Below, piece after piece: positions 58,452 to 64,000 of a DNA stretch of 64,000 nucleotides. Under the pieces are notes generated by a model. The model made no database searches. It saw only the letters and a program-made list of their open reading frames with translations, and had not been told where the DNA came from. Within the stretch, counting starts at the first letter, position 1. Each line of letters starts with the position of its first letter. The position numbers and the translations under genes were made by a program. This stretch comes from Piper betle (lineage: Eukaryota; Streptophyta; Magnoliopsida; Piperales; Piperaceae), in the NCBI GenBank assembly GCA_033002965.1, contig JAURVB010012437.1, positions 1-64,000 of the forward strand. The letters are read 5' to 3'.

Positions 58452-58631
58452 CCGCTACAAACAAACCTGAGAGATTGATCTTTTTGGGTCCTTCTCTTTT
58501 TAAATTTTGCCAGCATATTTGAACATCTGACTAACACCTCGTTATAATACTTGATAGATCTTTTGGAGCTAGACATAGCCAAATTCCAGTTGTTTCATAC
58601 TGTTTTCTTTGTACATATATACATAATCTTC

Positions 58632-59114
58632 ATGGCCTCCTCTAGGGGAACCTCTTCTGGGTCTTCTACTCTGCAACACTCTGGCTCAGAGGGGGACCTC
58701 CAACAAGCCACGGATCAGAAGAAACTCAAGAGGATGCTGTCCAACCGGGAGTCGGCGAGGAGGTCCAGGATGAGGAAGCAGAATCACTTGGACGATCTGA
58801 CGGCCCAGATGGCCCAGCTCCGGAACGAGAACGGTCAGATCGTCACGAGGCTCACCCTCATCACCAGGGACTACCTCAACGTTGAGGCCGAAAACTCTGT
58901 TTTGAGGACTCAAATGTTGGAACTTAGCAACAGGCTTGAATCTCTTAATGATATAATCAGCTGCATGAACAGTTCTAACCCAATCACCGGCTTTGATCAG
59001 CCCCAGATTCATCCAGAATTTGATGTCTTTGTGAAACCTTGGAACAATATGGATAGCATGGCATATCTTAGCCAGCCTATCATGGCTTCGGCAGACATCT
59101 TCCAGTACTACTGA
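58632..59114 (+). CDS. S1-group bZIP transcription factor (bZIP11/44/2/53-like)
   Basis: An intronless 160-aa nuclear DNA-binding protein of the plant C/S1 bZIP network, which controls amino-acid and sugar metabolism under energy shortage, usually as heterodimers with group C bZIPs on ACGT/G-box-like sites. It begins MASSRGTSSGSS and has the basic region LKRMLSNRESARRSRMRKQ with the invariant N-x7-R (Asn38, Arg46). Leucine-zipper positions run at L56, L63, I70, I77, V84, L91, L98 and L105, a long zipper typical of S1. It ends SADIFQYY. ATG 58632 is chosen because it starts the conserved MASS N-terminus and no later Met precedes the basic region; the frame extends upstream only without an ATG. 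The 5' leader carries the sucrose-control uORF, so translation is probably repressed by sucrose. It is complete with no defects seen. The exact orthologue is unsettled. Confidence 0.95.
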   Translation: MASSRGTSSGSSTLQHSGSEGDLQQATDQKKLKRMLSNRESARRSRMRKQNHLDDLTAQMAQLRNENGQIVTRLTLITRDYLNVEAENSVLRTQMLELSNRLESLNDIISCMNSSNPITGFDQPQIHPEFDVFVKPWNNMDSMAYLSQPIMASADIFQYY

Positions 59115-59229
59115 TCAAACTCATATCAATCTTAGTTTTTTGACAAAACTGGGGATGTGTAAAAGGATGTAAGGAGTTTAATTAGTTGTGAAAAAAATTG
59201 GGTTGCTATTGGTACTATTTGCTCTACAT

Positions 59230-59235
59230 AATAAA
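59230..59235 (+). terminator. Candidate poly(A) signal of the bZIP gene
   Basis: AATAAA lies 116 bases after the stop codon, in T-rich 3' UTR-like sequence. Confidence 0.4.
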
Positions 59236-62200
59236 GTGGTCAATTGCTCTAATCTATATCAAAGATTATGCTAAGAATAACTGCTCTTTATGGTTTACAA
59301 TAATTAATATATATCACTTGTGTTATTGTAGCAACTTGTCTTGGGTGTGTATTACGAGAGCGGTGACGAGCACAAAACGTTTCACGGGTTTCTTTTGTTT
59401 GGCTTTGAGGCATGAATGGCCTTTTGTACATCTCTTGGTCGTTTGATAATTTAGAAACTGTAATCTATTTAATTTTATTTTATTGAAATGTTTCAACTTG
59501 TCATGTATATATAGGAGTAACGTTTGTTATTGGCTTTGCTTGCCTTGCTCTTATTTTTACGCTTGCTTTATTAAATATATAAGTTGGGTATCATATAGTT
59601 GGACAACGGACAATGGATTGTTCCCTTGAATAAGTGGTGGATGCTTTTTCGTTTATATTGAAGTGAGGTTTATATGGCGATCTTGTCTGTTTATTCCTTT
59701 CTTCTTTTTTCGATATTGCCAGTTAGAGGTTGTCCTTACTTCTCATACTGGGGCTCATGTTGAACAAGTATAATCTATTCCTTTTAATTGTTTGATTTGC
59801 TAGCTATAATATTCCTATATATGCAAATCAACTGCAAGCTGCATAACATGTGTGGTTACGTATACAGTCGAAGAATTTTTTTTAAAGCTTTGATGCTATT
59901 GGTCATGTGCAGTTTGCCACAAACCGGATTCGGTCTTGTTAAGTAGGTATACATACCATTATGGTTTTTGCTATGTGGGTATATATATATATATCTACCG
60001 TTAGTTTAATACCGTTAATCTAATGTTACTTCTATATTTGTAGGTAAATAAATATTAATTTTTAAAATTTTTCTAGGCTTAAAACCGTAAAGAAGTTTGT
60101 CGCCGGCCTACTGTCCACCATGATTTTATAATTTATTTTGAATTTATTGAACCATGGAAAAAACGCACATTTTTTTGTAGTGGTCATGTTACTTTGAGCT
60201 ACTAGTTAGCTAACTCATAGATCATTAATATTCCATTCTTGGATGAAAAACTAATCGTCGAGTTAGAAAGATTGTGCTTCAAAATTTTAGGTTACCATCA
60301 TGATTAGCTACTTTTGGATTGTAAATTATAGCTTAACTCTAAATCATGAAGTTCTTAACGTTGATCGATTGTTTTTAATTTAACATGGATGGTCAGATTA
60401 TCCATGAGGTACAAGCTTACTGAATTAGGCTAAGTTGTTAGAAAGTAAGGCTCATTTGGATATTTCATATAAACATGAAGAAATTATTATGTTTTTGGCA
60501 AATGAAGAGATTGAGGACTAGAATATCTAGATGTAACATTGAACGTGTACTTTAAAAAAAAAACATTGAACGTGGATATAGTGAAGTGAGATGAATCAAA
60601 TATATATATATATATAATTAGTGTTTGGATTTTCATATTGAAGTGGACTCCCAAGTTGGGATGCGTAGTGAATATTCACTAGCATGTCCCATGGTGTTTT
60701 ATTTCTAAATGAGTCATATTATCGTATTATATTGTCCTCATCGAAAAAGACTATTTTTTGTTCTTGTTAATCTTTCCTTAACCTCATCAAGTAGTATCAT
60801 CATCCCAACAAAGTAGCATGGAGAGCAAGGTACCAACTGTGTGTAATGTGATTGGCACTGTAAATCTGGAGCCAACTTAAAGGAAGAGTAAGTTTAGAAG
60901 CAAGCTAACTAAGTGGGGAAGACGAAGAGTGACGTAACAAAAAAAGAGGACAAGGAAGATAGAAGTCATGAAAAATAAATAAATAACATGATAGCAACGA
61001 ATGAAACAAATGAGGGTTGAAGTAGGATGTTATAAAACAAACCTTATTTGGATATTTTATATAAACATGAGGATTTGTACATCGTTCTCGGTAAATAAAG
61101 AGTTAAAGGACTATAATATTTAAAGGTAACATTGAACGTGGATGTGGTGATTTTTACATTGACATGAGACTTACAAGTTATCTTCCTAGTGAATATTCAA
61201 GAATAAGTTCTATGGTGTTCAATGTATATTTTATGAAGATCCTCCTTATGAATTCCCTTAACATTTATAGTTTGTTGGTATCAAATTATTTCCACATATG
61301 TTCTTCTCTCATAACTCACAACATATAATTTCCTGTAGTATGTGTACTTAGGCATTGGAACCATAATTTTGGACACAAATTTCACAGTACATCTAATTTT
61401 TGAGTATACGTAACACATGCTCCATGCCAGATCGCTTTCCAAAAACCAAAGCATGTAACATATGTTTGCTTCCCTTTTCTCTGTTAAATATTTATTGTAA
61501 ATACATTTTCTTATATGTATGCTTAAAGTATTAGGTTAAATGGTCATTTTTGCATCCCGTGGGAGGAAAGTGTACATGCCCATAAAAAGATGTTACACTT
61601 ACACGTGGGGTTGTTTTAATAAATCAAATAAAAATAAATTACCTGAAAAATATTAATTTTAGATGAAGTGATAATGTCCATTTTTTTTCTTCATTCAATT
61701 TTCTCCAGCCATTGTAACCAGTAAGCTTTCTTTAAAAAAACCCAAAAGAGAAATAAGCATACATTTTATAATGACTAGATCCATCTTAATAACCATTAAA
61801 AACTTCTTATACATTGATTGGAATGCAAAAGCAAGGCTAGCTAGAAGTTTTATAGAAATTAGTCCTAGAGATCCTCATTGATTTTGTAAAACATGATCGG
61901 AGCACATTGGAATTTTCAAGGTCAAATTTTGAGGTGGTACATGAATTGAATATATAGTCAAATGCAGAACGAATATTCATGCTTATAGACTTGAAGATAT
62001 TTACTGCTAATTAGTTCTTCTCCAATAATATTTGATTGATAAATGGTTCCTCCAGACCACAAGTACAGAACATGTTATCTCTTGTCCTCCAATTATACAA
62101 AGGAAAGACAATACGGTTTTGGCCATTATGTATCAGATTCACAAGATGAAGAAGGAGAATAAGAACATGAAGTCCACATGGGGGTATGCATTGGTCAGGC

Positions 62201-64000
62201 CTATTCAACCGTGCAAGATTCATGCACTTAATTCACAGCCTAATTAACTATGTTTCTTTAGTTTTATAATTAATTCCTATCTATTTGTTGGGTGGATGGA
62301 ATAAATAATAGAAAAAAATTTCTAATCTCGTTCATGGAGAATGGCCCAACATATCATGAAGCAAAAATGTTTATCATATTGTTTTTTGATGTTCTCATGA
62401 GTTGTACTTGGCTCCAATATAATATGGTGAAGAATCTCAGGTATAATCCGACTCCCATATCACCATTTATGCCTAACTTGACTGCCCATAAATTAACCAT
62501 CTTCCTCGGAGACATGCTGCAACACTAGCTCACCACCCAATATCCTCAATTTTATAATCCCAGCTTATTTTAGCCATTCGATCTGCAGGTTGTAGACAAG
62601 AAAAAACTGCTAGGAGATTTATGGGTCAGTCCTCAACTAGTATAAAATTAAAGCAGTGTTCAATTTGAAGTTAGAAACATGCAGAAAATATCATTTATAT
62701 GCTTGAGAAGATCACATATTTCTAATTGCAATGTTGATCTGTGCCACCAACTATCGCTATAGAAAAATGAAAGGAAAGTTGGGAATGACGAAATTACTTG
62801 TCATGCTTTCGCCTTTGTATATAGGATTGCATGGTAGAAAACAAGAGATGGGGAAATGAATATTGAGCAACGTGGTAGCGACTTTTAAGATGACGAAAGT
62901 CTGTCACCGTCCATTGGTGAAAATGGTGCCAAGTAGTGTAAGATTCTTTTCTCTGGTTTGCTTCAGTCGGGGAGATGGTGTTATTAAATTGCTTACTGAT
63001 GATGCAGGTTTACAGTTCATGATGTATGGGGAGAGGGATGGCCTTGCTCTATCATTGCTCTTTGTTTATGCATTAAACCGCACTCATAGAGAAAGAGAGC
63101 TTCTATGATAATGTTGGTGAGTGGTGAGGAGAGGTTTTTGAGCAATGGCAAACAAAGTTTGATTGACATGGAAATCATGGCAAATTGACATAGGATTTAT
63201 GGCCAATTGAAGCCCACGTGTACTGCTAATTATTTATTTAAGAAGTAAAGATATGCCCCTAATATGTTGTGGGCTCCATGCATGGGACCTATTATGATGG
63301 AGAGGGCATTCATAATTCATTGATCTGATTCCACAAGAAACAAATTTCCATAAAATTCCCCCAACCCCACATGCTTCATTCAGCAACATATAATCTTCTT
63401 CCAAAAAATACCATAATCATGAAAAAAAAGCAGGGCCCATTCACATATAATCAGCACCATAAAATCTTCAATTATCAAGAAGTAAATTCTCAAAAAGAAA
63501 AAGAAAAAAGAGTTGAATGTATGGTACAACATATAAACAATAAATCATTTGGGCTTTTTAACAATAAATTCACGTTTGTTGATCCATAGATATCATCGTT
63601 CCAAGTGAGTCCCAAAGCCGTCCCATTTAAACTTGCTTAGGTAGCAAAAGAGTTAGTTGTATGAGCATTTGGGTGATGCTTGTTGATCCCACTTCTATGT
63701 AAAGAAAAATGTGAGATCAGAATTTACCCATTGTTCATGTCTATGCTTAGGACCCAAAAGATGGCAGTCACCAACAAATGGCCATCAAGATGATTTTTGT
63801 CTTTGTGCAGCATCCAAGTATTTTTACTTTACCAGTTATCCATGCAGGAACAGTTTCCACTCTTGAAATGGTGAAATCTTATCCTGTCCCGGATTATTAT
63901 CTCTCGGTTGTACATCCTAGAGACCAACTTCATGGTAGAATGGCAATCCTCACAAGATCTTAGGTTCTTCACAACTAGAATTTTTGTACTAGGAGGTGTG
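59236..64000. other. AT-rich intergenic to the window end
   Basis: No gene supported. Short ORFs at 62011-62247, 62292-62528, 62863-63108 and 63371-63589 lack recognisable domains. AT microsatellites occur near 59980 and 60600. The sequence GCACATTTTTTTGTAGTGG ending near 60181 resembles a CACTA-type transposon terminus, but no partner end was found. Two similar blocks (60450-60600 and 61040-61190, sharing TTTGGATATTT, AACATGA and AACATTGAACGTGGAT) look like an old duplication. Confidence 0.4.

Noticed and set aside
1..64000. CRISPR arrays, phage or bacterial systems
   Set aside because: No regular repeat-spacer structure and no prokaryotic genes. The tandem repeats present have 2-3 units and no unique spacers.

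Overview
The window is nuclear DNA of a flowering plant. The evidence is spliced genes with GT-AG introns, a group C plant MAP kinase, a BAHD acyltransferase with the family's conserved intron, an S1-group bZIP gene carrying the plant sucrose-control uORF, and chromodomain Ty3/gypsy and Ty1/copia retrotransposons. GC-rich coding exons in a very AT-rich background lean towards a monocot, but this is weak inference. I see no rRNA, convincing tRNA, CRISPR array or bacterial-type operon.

Layout. (1) 1-3760: eroded fragments of a gypsy LTR family, one forward and one reversed. (2) 4977-7364, minus strand: a two-exon BAHD acyltransferase gene whose second exon carries an apparent one-base frameshift in an A/T homopolymer. 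(3) 7365-14658: AT-rich intergenic DNA with a three-unit 57-bp repeat and a recent 468-bp tandem duplication. (4) 14659-30136: a nested retrotransposon. An old, decayed copia element with target duplication CTTAT is interrupted inside its RNase H region by a younger chromodomain gypsy element (18844-29325, target duplication GTCAA, LTRs about 2.8 kb). (5) 30142-38470: AT-rich intergenic DNA with an LTR remnant, a GA-rich minisatellite and a segment of possible organelle origin holding a perfect 36-bp palindrome. (6) 39415-41771: a complete two-exon group C MAP kinase gene (368 aa). (7) 43159-45936: an old solo LTR of the same gypsy family. (8) 45937-57440: gene-poor DNA with an AT-rich dispersed repeat and two head-to-head LTR fragments. 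(9) 58075-59235: a complete S1 bZIP gene with TATA box, overlapping uORFs including the sucrose-control peptide, an intronless 160-aa CDS and a candidate poly(A) signal. (10) 59236-64000: AT-rich DNA with no gene I can support.

The three host genes are unrelated neighbours: specialised or cell-wall/lipid acylation, stress or hormone kinase signalling, and sugar-responsive transcription. The repeat fraction is dominated by one gypsy LTR family present in at least eight pieces. Comparing those pieces shows an RNA-type hairpin kept by paired substitutions, and splice-like signals kept inside the LTR.
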